A stretch of DNA of 55,105 nt from Streptomyces djakartensis (GCF_014651075.1 NZ_BMWE01000033.1:1-55105), one strand, 5' to 3'. Positions 40,158 to 49,134 are shown, counted from the first letter of the stretch. Notes: generated by a model from the letters alone, not told the origin. A program made the numbers and translations.

Positions 40158-40958
40158 TTATGCCTGCCGTCTGCCGCGGCGGTTTCCGGCCGCCATGGAG
40201 ACCAGGACGAGCAGTACGGCGACGACGAACATGGTCGTGCCGATGACATTGATCTGAACGGGCGTTCCGCGCTGCGCCGAGCCCCAGACGAACATGGGGA
40301 AGGTGACGGTCGAGCCGGCGTTGAAATTGGTGATGATGAAGTCGTCGAAGGACAGGGCGAAGGCGAGCAGCGCGCCCGCCGCGATGCCGGGGGCCGCGAT
40401 CGGCAGGGTGACCCGGACGAAGGTCTGGAACGGGCCCGCGTACAGGTCCCGTGCCGCCTCCTCCAGTCTGGGGTCCATCGACATCACACGCGCCTTGACG
40501 GCCGTGACCACGAAACTCAGGCAGAACATGATGTGCGCGATGAGGATCGTCCAGAAGCCGAGCTGAGCGCCCATGTTGAGGAACAGGGTGAGCAGCGAGG
40601 CGGCCATGACGACCTCGGGCATCGCCATCGGCAGGAAGATCAGCGAGTTCACGGCGCCGCGGGCGCGGAAGCGGTAGCGGACCAGCGCGAAGGCGATCAG
40701 CGTGCCGAGGACGGTCGCGCCGAGGGTCGCGAGGACGGCGATCTGAAGGCTGACGGACAGCGAGCCGCACAGGTCGGAGACGCCGCACGGGTCCTTCCAG
40801 GCGTCCAGGGAGAACCGCTGCCACTCGTAGTTGAAGCGTCCCTTCGGTCTGTTGAAGGAGAACACCGTGACGATGACGTTCGGCAGGAGCAGATAGCCGA
40901 GGGTCAGCAGTCCCGCGATGACGACGAGATTTCTCTTGAGCCAGTTGACAAAGGGCAT
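40158..40958 (-). CDS. potC: Spermidine/putrescine ABC transporter permease PotC
   Basis: The 266-residue inner-membrane permease has six helices. Its EAA loop, RLEEAARDLYAGPFQTFVRVTLPI, contacts the ATPase, and FALSFDDFIITNFNAGSTVTFPM is highly characteristic of PotC/PotI. Its ATG directly follows the potB stop (TGAATG), so the two are coupled. It belongs with PotA, PotB and PotD in this operon. Polyamine import is inferred from family and from the adjacent oxidoreductase and aldehyde dehydrogenase. Confidence 0.92.
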   Translation of the reverse strand: MPFVNWLKRNLVVIAGLLTLGYLLLPNVIVTVFSFNRPKGRFNYEWQRFSLDAWKDPCGVSDLCGSLSVSLQIAVLATLGATVLGTLIAFALVRYRFRARGAVNSLIFLPMAMPEVVMAASLLTLFLNMGAQLGFWTILIAHIMFCLSFVVTAVKARVMSMDPRLEEAARDLYAGPFQTFVRVTLPIAAPGIAAGALLAFALSFDDFIITNFNAGSTVTFPMFVWGSAQRGTPVQINVIGTTMFVVAVLLVLVSMAAGNRRGRRQA

Positions 40959-41888
40959 TCAGACCAGATCCTCCGTCCCGGACCTGCGGATGTAGAGGGT
41001 GACCATGAGGAGGATGGCCGCCATGAGGATGAAGGAGAGTGCCGCTGCCGTCGGATAGTCGAGCACTCGGAGGAACTGGGTCTGGATGGTGTTTCCGACC
41101 ATGCGGGTGTCCGTGGAGCCGAGCAGGTCGGCGTTGACGTAGTCGCCGGCCGCGGGGATGAAGGTCAGCAGCGTGCCGGAGACGACACCCGGCATCGACA
41201 GCGGGAAGGTGACCTTGCGGAAGGTCGTCCAGGGGCGGGCGTACAGGTCCCCCGCCGCTTCGTGGAGCCGGCCGTCGATGCGCTCGAGTGAGGTGTAGAG
41301 CGGCAGGATCATGAACGGCAGGAAGTTGTACGTCAGGCCGCAGATGACCGCCAGCGGGGTGGCCAGCACGCGGTCACCGGCGGTCAGGCCCAGCCAGCTG
41401 GTCACGTCCAGGACGTGCAGCGTGTCGAGGGCGCCGACGACCGGGCCGCCGTCCGCGAGGATCGTCTTCCAGGCCAGGGTGCGGATCAGGAAGCTGGTGA
41501 AGAACGGCGCGATCACCAGGATCATGATCAGGTTGCGCCAGCGGCCCGCGCGGAAGGCGATGAGGTACGCCAGCGGGTAGCCGAGCAGCAGGCACAGGAG
41601 GGTGGCGGTGCCCGCGTAGAGCACCGACCGGACGAACTGCGGCCAGTAGGCGGACAGGGCGTCCCAGTAGGTGGCGAAGTGCCAGGTGACCTTGTAGCCC
41701 TCCTCCAAGGAGCCCGTCTGCACGGACGTGGAGGCCTGGTAGATCATCGGCAGCGCGAAGAAGACGAGCAGCCAGAGGATGCCCGGGAGCAGCAGCCAGT
41801 ACGGCGTCCAGCGGCCCCTGCGTTTCGGGGGCTTCGGCTCGGGCGCTTCTGGCGCGAGCGGCGGTGGCGACTCGGTGAGGGTTGTCAT
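40959..41888 (-). CDS. potB: Spermidine/putrescine ABC transporter permease PotB
   Basis: The 309-residue protein has a short Pro-rich cytoplasmic N-terminus and six helices. The segments FFTSFLIRTLAWKTILADGG and RLHEAAGDLYARPWTTFRKV (EAA loop) match PotB/PotH, as does SMPGVVSGTLLTFIPAAGDYV. Its ATG shares one base with the potA stop (TGATG). It pairs with PotC in the membrane. Confidence 0.93.
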   Translation of the reverse strand: MTTLTESPPPLAPEAPEPKPPKRRGRWTPYWLLLPGILWLLVFFALPMIYQASTSVQTGSLEEGYKVTWHFATYWDALSAYWPQFVRSVLYAGTATLLCLLLGYPLAYLIAFRAGRWRNLIMILVIAPFFTSFLIRTLAWKTILADGGPVVGALDTLHVLDVTSWLGLTAGDRVLATPLAVICGLTYNFLPFMILPLYTSLERIDGRLHEAAGDLYARPWTTFRKVTFPLSMPGVVSGTLLTFIPAAGDYVNADLLGSTDTRMVGNTIQTQFLRVLDYPTAAALSFILMAAILLMVTLYIRRSGTEDLV

Positions 41889-43033
41889 CAGGCCGCCTCT
41901 TCCACTCCGGCATCGGCGTCCTGGGCGGCGTCGAGCCCGAAGGTGTGGGCCGGGTTCCAGTGCAGGACGACCTCGGCGCCGGGCACCAGGCGGGGGTCGC
42001 GGTCGATGTTCTGGGCGTAGACCTCGAAGTCGGAGCAGACCGGGCTGTCGACGACGTACTGCGTGGAGACGCCGATGAAGCTGGAGTCGGCGATCTTCCC
42101 GGTGATGCGGTTGCGGCCCACCGGTATCTCGCCGGCGTCGTCCGCGTGGGTGAGGGAGATCTTCTCCGGGCGGACGCCGACCAGCACCCTGCCGCCGGTG
42201 CCGGCGGGCGCCGAACACCGCGATGCGGGCAGGACGAGCTTGCCGCCACCCGCCTTCAGCACGACCTCGTCGCCGTTCTTCGAGTCGACCTCCGCCTCGA
42301 TGAAGTTGGAGGTGCCGAGGAAGTTGGCGACGAAGGTGGTGCGCGGGTTCTCGTACAGGTCAGCCGGTGAGCCGAGCTGCTCGACGCGGCCCGCGTTCAT
42401 CACGGCGACCGTGTCGGCCATGGTCATGGCCTCCTCCTGGTCGTGCGTGACGTGGACGAAGGTGATGCCGACCTCGGTCTGGATGCGCTTGAGCTCCAGC
42501 TGCATCTGGCGGCGCAGCTTCAGGTCGAGGGCGCCGAGCGGCTCGTCGAGGAGGAGCACCTTGGGGTGGTTGATCAGCGCCCGGGCCACGGCGACGCGCT
42601 GCTGCTGGCCGCCGGAGAGCTGGTGCGGCTTCTTGCGGGCCTGCTCGCCGAGCTGGACGAGGTCGAGCATCTCCTCGACCTGCTTCTTCACCGACTTCAG
42701 GCCTCGACGGCGCAGGCCGAAGGCGACGTTCTCGAAGATGTTCAGGTGCGGGAAGAGCGCGTAGGACTGGAAGACCGTGTTCACCGGCCGCTTGTACGGC
42801 GGGAGCGCGGTCACGTCCTGGTCGCCGAGGTGGACGGTGCCCCGCGTGGGCTCCTCCAGCCCGGCGATCATGCGCAGGGTGGTGGTCTTGCCACAGCCGG
42901 AGGCGCCGAGCAGGGCGAAGAAGGAGCCCTGCGGCACGGTCAGGTCGAGCGGGTGGACGGCGGTGAAGGCGCCGTAGGTCTTGGCTATGCCCGTGAGGCG
43001 GACGTCGCCGGACGGGTCTGTCTTGTTCGTCAT
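41888..43033 (-). CDS. potA: Polyamine ABC transporter ATP-binding protein PotA
   Basis: The 381-residue ATPase has Walker A GASGCGKTT (about 43-51), the Q-loop in NTVFQSYALFPHLNIFENV, signature LSGGQQQRVAVARAL, Walker B VLLLDEPLGALDLK and the H-loop in VHVTHDQEEAMTMAD. A C-terminal TOBE-like regulatory domain spans about 240-370. I use the ATG at 43033; the GTG at 43042 overlaps the potD stop (GTGA) and is an equally possible coupled start. All catalytic motifs are intact. Confidence 0.94.
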   Translation of the reverse strand: MTNKTDPSGDVRLTGIAKTYGAFTAVHPLDLTVPQGSFFALLGASGCGKTTTLRMIAGLEEPTRGTVHLGDQDVTALPPYKRPVNTVFQSYALFPHLNIFENVAFGLRRRGLKSVKKQVEEMLDLVQLGEQARKKPHQLSGGQQQRVAVARALINHPKVLLLDEPLGALDLKLRRQMQLELKRIQTEVGITFVHVTHDQEEAMTMADTVAVMNAGRVEQLGSPADLYENPRTTFVANFLGTSNFIEAEVDSKNGDEVVLKAGGGKLVLPASRCSAPAGTGGRVLVGVRPEKISLTHADDAGEIPVGRNRITGKIADSSFIGVSTQYVVDSPVCSDFEVYAQNIDRDPRLVPGAEVVLHWNPAHTFGLDAAQDADAGVEEAA

Positions 43034-43038
43034 GGTGG

Positions 43039-44286
43039 TCACGCCCCGGTCAGCTTCGCGAACTTCTCTTCGAACTCGGTCTCTTCCTTCGAGCTCAGCG
43101 AGCGGAAGGCGTGCGACTTGGCGGCCATGGCCTTGTCGGGAATGATCAGCGGGTTGTCGGCCGCGTCCTCGTCGATCTTCGCGAGCTCGGCCTTCACCCC
43201 GTCGACGGGGCACACGTAGTTGATGTACGCGGCGAGTTCGGCGGCGGGCTTCGGCTCGTAGTAGAAGTCGATGAGCCGCTCGGCGTTCGTCTTGTGCCGG
43301 GCCTTGTTGGGGATCAGCAGGTTGTCGGTCGATGTCATGTAGCCGCTGTCCGGTATGAGGAAGTCGATGTCGGGGCTGTCCGCCTTCAGCTGGACGACGT
43401 CCCCGGCCCAGGCGACACAGGCCGCGAAGTCGCCGCTGGTCAGGTCGGAGGTGTAGTCGTTGCCGGTGAAGCGGCGGATCTGGCCCTTGTCGACGGCCTT
43501 CTGCAGGCGCGCGATGGCGGCGTCGTAGTCGTCGGCGGTGAAGTGCGCCGGGTCCTTGCCCATGTCGAGCAGCGTCATGCCGACGCTGTCGCGCATCTCC
43601 GACAGGAAGCCGACGCGCCCCTTGAGCCTGGGGTTGTCCAGCAGGTCGGACACGGACTTCACCTCGACGCCGTCGAGGGCCTTCTTGTTGTACGCGATGA
43701 CGGTGGAGATGCCCTGCCAGACGTACGAGTAGGCGCGGCCCGGGTCCCAGTCGGGGCTGCGGAACTGGGCCGAGAGATTGGCGTAGGCGTGCGGCAGGTT
43801 GCTCGGGTCGAGCTTCTGCGCCCAGCCCAGGCGGATGAGCCGGCCGGCCAGCCAGTCGGTGAGGACGATCAGGTCGCGGCCGGTGTCCTGGCCCGCGGCG
43901 AGCTGCGGCTTGATCTTGCCGAAGAACTCGTTGTTGTCGTTGATGTCCTCGGTGTACCTGACCTTGACGCCGGTGCGTTTCGTGAACTGCTCCAGCGTCG
44001 GGTGGTGCTTGCCGCTGTCGTCGACGTCCATGTACTCGGTCCAGTTGGAGAAGTTCACCGTCTTCTCCTCGGCCGAGTGGTCCTCTGCCGGGACGCCGCC
44101 CTGCGACCGGCCGGCCGCCGGGATGCCGCAGGCGCTCAGCGTCCCGAGTCCGCCGGCGGCGAGCGCCCCGCCCGCGGAGGCGCGCAGCAGGGACCGCCGG
44201 GTGAGGGCGGCCCTGCCGTTGTTGAAACTGCGCCGCATGGCGGCCACCTGGGCCGCGGAGAGGCGGTCGGGCTCGTACTGCTCCAT
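43039..44286 (-). CDS. potD: Polyamine-binding lipoprotein PotD
   Basis: The 415-residue substrate-binding protein starts MEQYEPDRLSAAQVAAMRR. It has a long basic N-region, a twin-arginine-like motif (LTRRSLLRAS, about 28-37) and a lipobox (LSAC, Cys about 53). The mature domain shows NFSNWTEYMDVDD and KVRYTEDINDNNEFFGKIKPQL, typical of PotD/PotF proteins. It would capture putrescine or spermidine at the cell surface. It sits between an aldehyde dehydrogenase (55 bp upstream) and potA (overlapping). Confidence 0.92.
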   Translation of the reverse strand: MEQYEPDRLSAAQVAAMRRSFNNGRAALTRRSLLRASAGGALAAGGLGTLSACGIPAAGRSQGGVPAEDHSAEEKTVNFSNWTEYMDVDDSGKHHPTLEQFTKRTGVKVRYTEDINDNNEFFGKIKPQLAAGQDTGRDLIVLTDWLAGRLIRLGWAQKLDPSNLPHAYANLSAQFRSPDWDPGRAYSYVWQGISTVIAYNKKALDGVEVKSVSDLLDNPRLKGRVGFLSEMRDSVGMTLLDMGKDPAHFTADDYDAAIARLQKAVDKGQIRRFTGNDYTSDLTSGDFAACVAWAGDVVQLKADSPDIDFLIPDSGYMTSTDNLLIPNKARHKTNAERLIDFYYEPKPAAELAAYINYVCPVDGVKAELAKIDEDAADNPLIIPDKAMAAKSHAFRSLSSKEETEFEEKFAKLTGA

Positions 44287-44341
44287 GCGCGTGGTGCCCT
44301 TCTCGAGGGTGGGCGGCCGCTGGTCGGGCGGCCTGATCCGG

Positions 44342-45877
44342 CTATCGGTCCCCGAAGACGGTGCGGTGCCAGTCCTTCGCGGCCACCGCGGTGTTGTCGA
44401 ACATGACGTGCTTGATCTGGGTGTACTCCTCGAACGAGTACGCGGACATGTCCTTGCCGAAGCCGGAGGACTTGTAGCCGCCGTGCGGCATCTCGCTGAT
44501 GATCGGGATGTGGTCGTTGACCCACACACAGCCCGCCTTGATCTCCCGGGTGGCCCGGTTCGCCCGGTACACGTCCCGGCTCCAGGCGGAGGCGGCGAGG
44601 CCGTACGGGGTGTCGTTGGCCAGCGCGAGACCCTCGTCGTCGGTGTTGAAGGGCAGCACGACCAGGACCGGCCCGAAGATCTCCGACTGGACGACCTCGC
44701 TGTCCTGGGCGGCGTCGGCGATGAGCGTGGGCCGGTAGTAGGCGCCCTTGGCGAGCTCGCCTCCCGGTGCCTCGCCGCCGGTGACCACGCGCGCGTAGGA
44801 ACGCGCCCGGTCGACGAAACCGGCGACCCGGTCGCGCTGGACGCGCGAGATCAGCGGCCCGAGGTCGGTGCCCGCCGCGAAGGGGTCGCCGAGCCGGACG
44901 CTCTCCATGAGTGCGGCGGTCCGTGCGAGGAATTCCTCGTAGAGCGGCCGCTGCACGTACGCGCGGGTGGCGGCCGTGCAGTCCTGCCCGGTGTTGATGA
45001 GCGCGCCGGCGACCGCGCCGTGGGCGGCGGCCTCGAGGTCGGCGTCGTCGAAGACCACGAAGGGCGCCTTGCCGCCGAGCTCCAGGTGGAGCCGCTTGAC
45101 GGTGGCGGTGGCGATCTCCGCGACGCGTTTGCCGACGGCGGTGGAGCCGGTGAAGGAGGTCATGGCCACGTCGGGGTGGCCGACGAGGTGCTCACCGGCC
45201 TCCCTGCCGGTGCCGGTGACGATGTTGATGACACCGTCCGGGATCCCGGCGTCCGTGGCCGCCTGGGCGAAGAGCAGCGAGGTCAGCGGGGTGAGCTCGG
45301 CGGGTTTCAGGACGATCGTGTTGCCCGCCGCGATCGCCGGGAGGATCTTCCAGGCGGCCATCTGGAGGGGGTAGTTCCAGGGGGCGATGGACCCGACGAC
45401 GCCGATGGGCTCGCGCCGGAGGTACGAGGTGTGGTCCCCGGAGTACTCACCGGCGGACTGCCCTTGCAAGTGCCGTGCGGCACCGGCGAAGAAGGCGGTG
45501 TTGTCGATGGTGCCCGGTACGTCGAACTCACGGGACAGCTTCAGCGGCTTGCCGCACTGGAGCGACTCGGCGCGGGCGAAGTCCTCGGCCCGGTCGGCGA
45601 GCACCGCGGCGAACCGGTGCAGGGCGTCGGAACGCTCGCCGGGGGTGGTCGCCGCCCAGCCCGGGAAGGCCGCGCGGGCGGCCGCCACGGCCCGGTCCAC
45701 GTCGGCCGTGCCCGCCAGCTCGTAGGTGAGGACCTCCTCGCCGGACGCCGGGTCGACGACCGCGTGCGTACGGCCGGAGGTGCCCCTGGTCGGACGGCCC
45801 GCGATGAACTGCGCGCCCTCCGCGAAGCGCTCCTGGGCCGGGAATCGGTCCGGGGTGGCGTTGCCCGGGTTGTGCAT
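44342..45877 (-). CDS. Aldehyde dehydrogenase, likely gamma-aminobutyraldehyde dehydrogenase
   Basis: The 511-residue ALDH starts MHNPGNATPDRFPAQERF at the ATG at 45877, preceded by GGAGGAG. It has the NAD region GSIAPWNYPLQMAAWK, the general-base Glu in LHLELGGKAPFVV and the catalytic Cys in NTGQDCTAATRAYV. The DCTAATR form is typical of PuuC/PatD-type enzymes for aminoaldehydes. It is the first gene of the operon continuing with potD, potA, potB, potC and the FAD oxidoreductase, so it should oxidise the aldehyde made from imported polyamines. Its upstream region has inverted repeats that resemble a site near the AsnC-family gene. Confidence 0.9.
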   Translation of the reverse strand: MHNPGNATPDRFPAQERFAEGAQFIAGRPTRGTSGRTHAVVDPASGEEVLTYELAGTADVDRAVAAARAAFPGWAATTPGERSDALHRFAAVLADRAEDFARAESLQCGKPLKLSREFDVPGTIDNTAFFAGAARHLQGQSAGEYSGDHTSYLRREPIGVVGSIAPWNYPLQMAAWKILPAIAAGNTIVLKPAELTPLTSLLFAQAATDAGIPDGVINIVTGTGREAGEHLVGHPDVAMTSFTGSTAVGKRVAEIATATVKRLHLELGGKAPFVVFDDADLEAAAHGAVAGALINTGQDCTAATRAYVQRPLYEEFLARTAALMESVRLGDPFAAGTDLGPLISRVQRDRVAGFVDRARSYARVVTGGEAPGGELAKGAYYRPTLIADAAQDSEVVQSEIFGPVLVVLPFNTDDEGLALANDTPYGLAASAWSRDVYRANRATREIKAGCVWVNDHIPIISEMPHGGYKSSGFGKDMSAYSFEEYTQIKHVMFDNTAVAAKDWHRTVFGDR

Positions 45878-45961
45878 GTCGCTCTCCTCCGTGTCCCCGT
45901 GACGGGGCCGGCGTGGCTCAGGCTCGATTTGAGTGCCGATCCTGACAGAGGTATGCCACTC

Positions 45962-46005
45962 CAACAAGGGATTCCGTTGTTGATTTTTGGTTACGCGACG
46001 GAATC
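45962..46005. promoter_or_regulatory. Inverted repeats in the promoter region of the polyamine operon
   Basis: CAACAA-N9-TTGTTG (45962-45982) is a perfect inverted repeat, and GATTCCGT (45970-45977) pairs with ACGGAATC (45998-46005). The shared core TCCGTTGTT recurs in reverse at 51475-51483, next to the Lrp/AsnC gene. The AT-rich stretch between the arms fits an Lrp-type or similar regulatory site. Confidence 0.45.
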
Positions 46006-46077
46006 TGTCGACCAGGTGTCGAGTCAGCCGCGAAAAGGCAGGACGCTGTGTCAGTGGTGCCTGCCAGACTCGCGTGC

Positions 46078-46647
46078 ATGGAGAAGACCACGGGGGCGAT
46101 CGGGTCCCGCTCTGCCCTGATCAGGGCGGACCGGGCCGGCGCGAAGATCAGGTATCTGCACTTCTGGGGGCACCGGCCGCGACCGGACGGCCGGATCGGG
46201 GCGAGCTGTCTGAGCCAGTGGTGGCCGGCGCCGTTCTCGGTGGACGGCGTGGAGTACGCGACGGCCGAGCACTGGATGATGGCCGGCAAGGCCAGACTGT
46301 TCGAGGACCCGGTGGCGGAGCGTGCCGTGCTGGCCGCGGCGCATCCCGCCGAGGCCAAGCGGGCCGGGCGGCTGGTGCGCGGTTTCGACGAGGAGATCTG
46401 GGAGCGCGAGCGGTTCCGGATCGTCGTGGAGGGCAGCGTCCACAAGTTCGCCGCGCATCCGGAGCTGCGGGGGTTCCTGCTGAGCACCGGTGACCGGGTG
46501 CTGGTCGAGGCCAGTCCCGTGGACCGGGTGTGGGGCATCGGGCTGGCCGCGGACGACGAGGCGGCGTCGGATCCGGCGCGGTGGCGGGGGCCCAACCTGC
46601 TGGGGTTCGCGCTGATGGAGGCGCGGGAGCGGCTGCGCCGGGCATGA
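46078..46647 (+). CDS. NADAR-family protein (YbiA-like, DUF1768)
   Basis: The 190-residue protein has the NADAR core: KIRYLHFWGHRP, CLSQWWPAPFSVDGVEYATAEHWMMAGKARLF and VEGSVHKFAAHPELRGFLLSTG, ending in GPNLLGFALMEARERL. Characterised relatives cleave N-glycosidic bonds in riboflavin-pathway intermediates or reverse ADP-ribosylation. I start at the ATG at 46078, which lacks a ribosome-binding site but has CAGACT eight bases before, so the transcript may be leaderless. A GTG at 46048 would add ten residues. It is divergent from the polyamine operon. Confidence 0.87.
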   Translation: MEKTTGAIGSRSALIRADRAGAKIRYLHFWGHRPRPDGRIGASCLSQWWPAPFSVDGVEYATAEHWMMAGKARLFEDPVAERAVLAAAHPAEAKRAGRLVRGFDEEIWERERFRIVVEGSVHKFAAHPELRGFLLSTGDRVLVEASPVDRVWGIGLAADDEAASDPARWRGPNLLGFALMEARERLRRA

Positions 46648-46649
46648 GA

Positions 46650-46677
46650 GAGGGGCCGGTCGCCGGACCAGCCCCTC
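46650..46677. terminator. Bidirectional terminator after the NADAR gene
   Basis: GAGGGGCCGGTC pairs with GACCAGCCCCTC, giving seven and five base pairs around one C-A mismatch, closed by a GCCG loop. It starts three bases after the NADAR stop and lies between convergent genes. Confidence 0.75.
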
Positions 46678-46692
46678 GCCACGGGTCCTCGT

Positions 46693-47157
46693 TCAGGAAG
46701 CCGCGCCCATCCCGCCCATGATGCTGGCGAAGAGCAGGAAACCCAGCAGCGGCAGGATCACCGTGGCGATGATCCCGCAGACCAGGCCGGCGGTCGCCGC
46801 GCCCTTGTTGGTGGCCTCGCCGCGGGTGGCCCTGCCGCGGCCGATCGCGCCGAAGATGATCGCGAGGATGCCCAGGATCACGCCGAAGAACCACAGCAGG
46901 AAGGTCACGCTGCACACCACGCCGATGATGCCCAGCACCAGTCCCGTGGTTCCCATGCCGTTGTTCGGCTGCGCGGGCATCGCGTACCCGGGGCCCTGCG
47001 GGTAGCCCGCGGGCGGCGCGGCCGGGTAGCCCGTGCCGCCCTGCGGGTAGCCGTAGCCCGGGCCGGACTGCTGCGGGTAGCCGTAGCCGGGGGCCGGCTG
47101 CTGCGGGGGCTGGGACGGCGGCCCGAAACCACCGGGCGTGGGGTTGGTGTTGGACAT
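46693..47157 (-). CDS. DUF4190-type small membrane protein
   Basis: The 154-residue protein has a cytoplasmic N-terminal half of Pro/Gly/Tyr/Gln repeats (PGYGYPQQ, GPGYGYPQ) and two hydrophobic helices around a GRATRGEATNKG turn, ending LGFLLFASIMGGMG. This is the DUF4190 layout common in actinobacteria, whose function is not known. The ATG at 47157 follows GGGGAG. A paralogue with the same design is encoded just upstream on the same strand (47226-47831), so this is a tandem pair. Confidence 0.8.
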   Translation of the reverse strand: MSNTNPTPGGFGPPSQPPQQPAPGYGYPQQSGPGYGYPQGGTGYPAAPPAGYPQGPGYAMPAQPNNGMGTTGLVLGIIGVVCSVTFLLWFFGVILGILAIIFGAIGRGRATRGEATNKGAATAGLVCGIIATVILPLLGFLLFASIMGGMGAAS

Positions 47158-47225
47158 GGACGGTCTCCCCTCGTTGTCAGACCAGGGCATCGTAGTGGCC
47201 AAGTCCGTTGCGAGGGGCGGCTGTT

Positions 47226-47831
47226 TCAGTGGTGGGACGGTGCGGTGACGGCGGGGCCCCGGGCCCCGTAGTACGGATCGTCGTCGGACCGGTCGCTGTT
47301 GATCGCGGCCGTGATGCCGACGGCGATCAGGACGATCACCGCGATGCCGAGGATGATCCCGATGATGCCCATGATCAGACCGGCCTGGGCCTGACCGTGG
47401 TTGGTGGCCACGCCCGCGTCGGCGCGCTTGCGGCCCTTGATGCCGAAGACGACGGCGAGGATGCCGGTGACCAGGGAGACCACGCCGTACAGGCAGAACA
47501 GGGTGCAGGAGACGATGCCGAGCACCATGGCGGCGATGCCCATGCCGTTCTGCGGGGCCGGCGGCATGCCGGGCCACCCGTAGCCGCCTTGCGGGTAACC
47601 GGGGTAGCCGTAGCCGCCGGTCGTTGCGGGACCGGTGGGGGCGACGGGCGGGGGCGGGACGGCGCCGGTGTCCGCGGGCGGGGTGAAGCCCGCGCCCGGC
47701 ATCGAGGTGACCGTGGCCTGATCATGGACGGACGGCGGCTGCTGCGTCTGGCCCTTCTCGAGCGAGGGCTTGCTCTCCGGAGGCGCCCACGGGTCATGGC
47801 CCCCGCCGTCTGGTTGTGTCGCGTCCGTCAT
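47226..47831 (-). CDS. DUF4190-type membrane protein, paralogue
   Basis: The 201-residue protein has a longer disordered N-terminus rich in Pro, Gln and Gly (GGYGYPGYPQGGYGWPG) and two hydrophobic helices (MGIAAMVLGIVSCTLFCLYGV and QAGLIMGIIGIILGIAVIVLI) around a GRKRADAGVATNHG turn. The C-terminus is short and ends SHH. It is like its neighbour at 46693-47157 and 68 bp upstream of it. The ATG at 47831 follows a G-rich Shine-Dalgarno. Function unknown. Confidence 0.8.
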   Translation of the reverse strand: MTDATQPDGGGHDPWAPPESKPSLEKGQTQQPPSVHDQATVTSMPGAGFTPPADTGAVPPPPVAPTGPATTGGYGYPGYPQGGYGWPGMPPAPQNGMGIAAMVLGIVSCTLFCLYGVVSLVTGILAVVFGIKGRKRADAGVATNHGQAQAGLIMGIIGIILGIAVIVLIAVGITAAINSDRSDDDPYYGARGPAVTAPSHH

Positions 47832-47953
47832 GATGCATCCCCCCTGGGTCGATCGTGCCGCCATGCTACGGGGCCGCCCGTCGGGTACCCCAGCGCGGGT
47901 GGGTGCGTGGGCCGGCCGCATCCCGCGGCGGAAGCCGCCTCCGATACAGTCCC

Positions 47954-47973
47954 GCGCCCCTGGAAGGGGGCGC
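47954..47973. repeat. GC hairpin related to the intergenic repeat
   Basis: GCGCCCC and GGGGCGC form a 7-bp stem with a 6-base loop, preceded by CAGTCCC. It resembles the hairpin end of the element at 8354-8402 and lies in the divergent region between the DUF4190 gene and the deaminase gene. Confidence 0.4.
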
Positions 47974-48072
47974 CGCGCCACGGCCTACGATGAGTCCGCG
48001 TCACCGATCAGCCGATCACCCGCGCCCCGCCCGCCCTCACGCCGGCCGGGGCGCCGTTCCGGGGAGGAACCC

Positions 48073-49134
48073 TTGACCGAGCACCTCGTCGACCCCCACG
48101 CCTCACGCGATCTGAAGGCCTTCATCGCCGGACTGCCCAAGGCCGAACTGCATGTGCACCACGTGGGATCCGCCTCCCCCCGGATCGTCTCCGAACTCGC
48201 CGCCCGCCACCCCGACTCCAGGGTCCCGACCGATCCCGCCGCCCTGGTCGACTACTTCACCTTCACCGACTTCGCCCACTTCATCGAGGTGTACCTGTCG
48301 GTCGTCGACCTGATCCGCACCCCGGAGGACGTCCGGCTGCTCACCTACGAGGTGGCCCGTGACCTGGCCCGGCAGCAGGTGCGGTACGCCGAGCTGACCA
48401 TCACGCCGTTCTCGTCCACCCGCCGCGGTATCGACGAGCGTGCCTTCATGGACGCGATAGAGGACGCCCGCAAGTCGGCCGAGGCCGAGTTCGGGACCGT
48501 GCTGCGCTGGTGCTTCGACATCCCCGGCGAGGCGGGCCTGGAGTCGGCGGAGGAGACGGTCCGGCTCGCCACCGACGACCGGCTGCGTCCGGAGGGCCTG
48601 GTCTCCTTCGGCCTCGGCGGGCCCGAGGTCGGCGTGCCCCGGCCGCAGTTCAAGCCGTACTTCGACCGGGCGATCGCGGCCGGCCTGCACTCGGTGCCGC
48701 ACGCCGGCGAGACCACCGGCCCCCAGACCGTGTGGGACGCCCTCACGCATCTGCGGGCCGAGCGCATCGGGCACGGCACCAGCTCCGCGCGGGACCCGAA
48801 GCTCCTCGCGCACCTCGCCGAGCACCGGATCCCGCTCGAGGTGTGCCCGACCTCCAACATCGCCACGCGCGCCGTGACCACGCTCGACGAACACCCGATC
48901 AAGGAGTTCGTGCAGGCGGGGGTCATCGTCACGATCAACTCCGACGACCCGCCCATGTTCGGCACCGACCTCGACAACGAGTACGCGGTGGCGGCCCGGC
49001 TGCTCGGCCTCGACGAGCGAGGGCTGGCCGACCTGGCGAAGAACGCCGTCGACGTGTCCTTCCTCGACCCGGCCGGCAAGGCCGGGATCAAGGGCGAGAT
49101 CGACACGTACACCGCGGCGTGGCTCGACCGGTGA
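48073..49134 (+). CDS. Adenosine-deaminase-family enzyme, possibly aminodeoxyfutalosine deaminase
   Basis: The 353-residue amidohydrolase starts at a TTG preceded by GGGGAGG with a good spacing. Metal ligands are in ELHVHHVGSA (HxH) and SVPHAGE; the active site continues with RIGHGTS and the INSDDPPMFG aspartates, and EVCPTSN is also typical. The HxH motif continues HVGS instead of the LEG/LDG of true adenosine deaminases. I recall a related Streptomyces protein being shown to deaminate 6-aminodeoxyfutalosine in the futalosine menaquinone pathway, so that is a real alternative to adenosine deaminase. It is coupled to the GDPD gene by a GTGA overlap. Confidence 0.85.
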   Translation: MTEHLVDPHASRDLKAFIAGLPKAELHVHHVGSASPRIVSELAARHPDSRVPTDPAALVDYFTFTDFAHFIEVYLSVVDLIRTPEDVRLLTYEVARDLARQQVRYAELTITPFSSTRRGIDERAFMDAIEDARKSAEAEFGTVLRWCFDIPGEAGLESAEETVRLATDDRLRPEGLVSFGLGGPEVGVPRPQFKPYFDRAIAAGLHSVPHAGETTGPQTVWDALTHLRAERIGHGTSSARDPKLLAHLAEHRIPLEVCPTSNIATRAVTTLDEHPIKEFVQAGVIVTINSDDPPMFGTDLDNEYAVAARLLGLDERGLADLAKNAVDVSFLDPAGKAGIKGEIDTYTAAWLDR

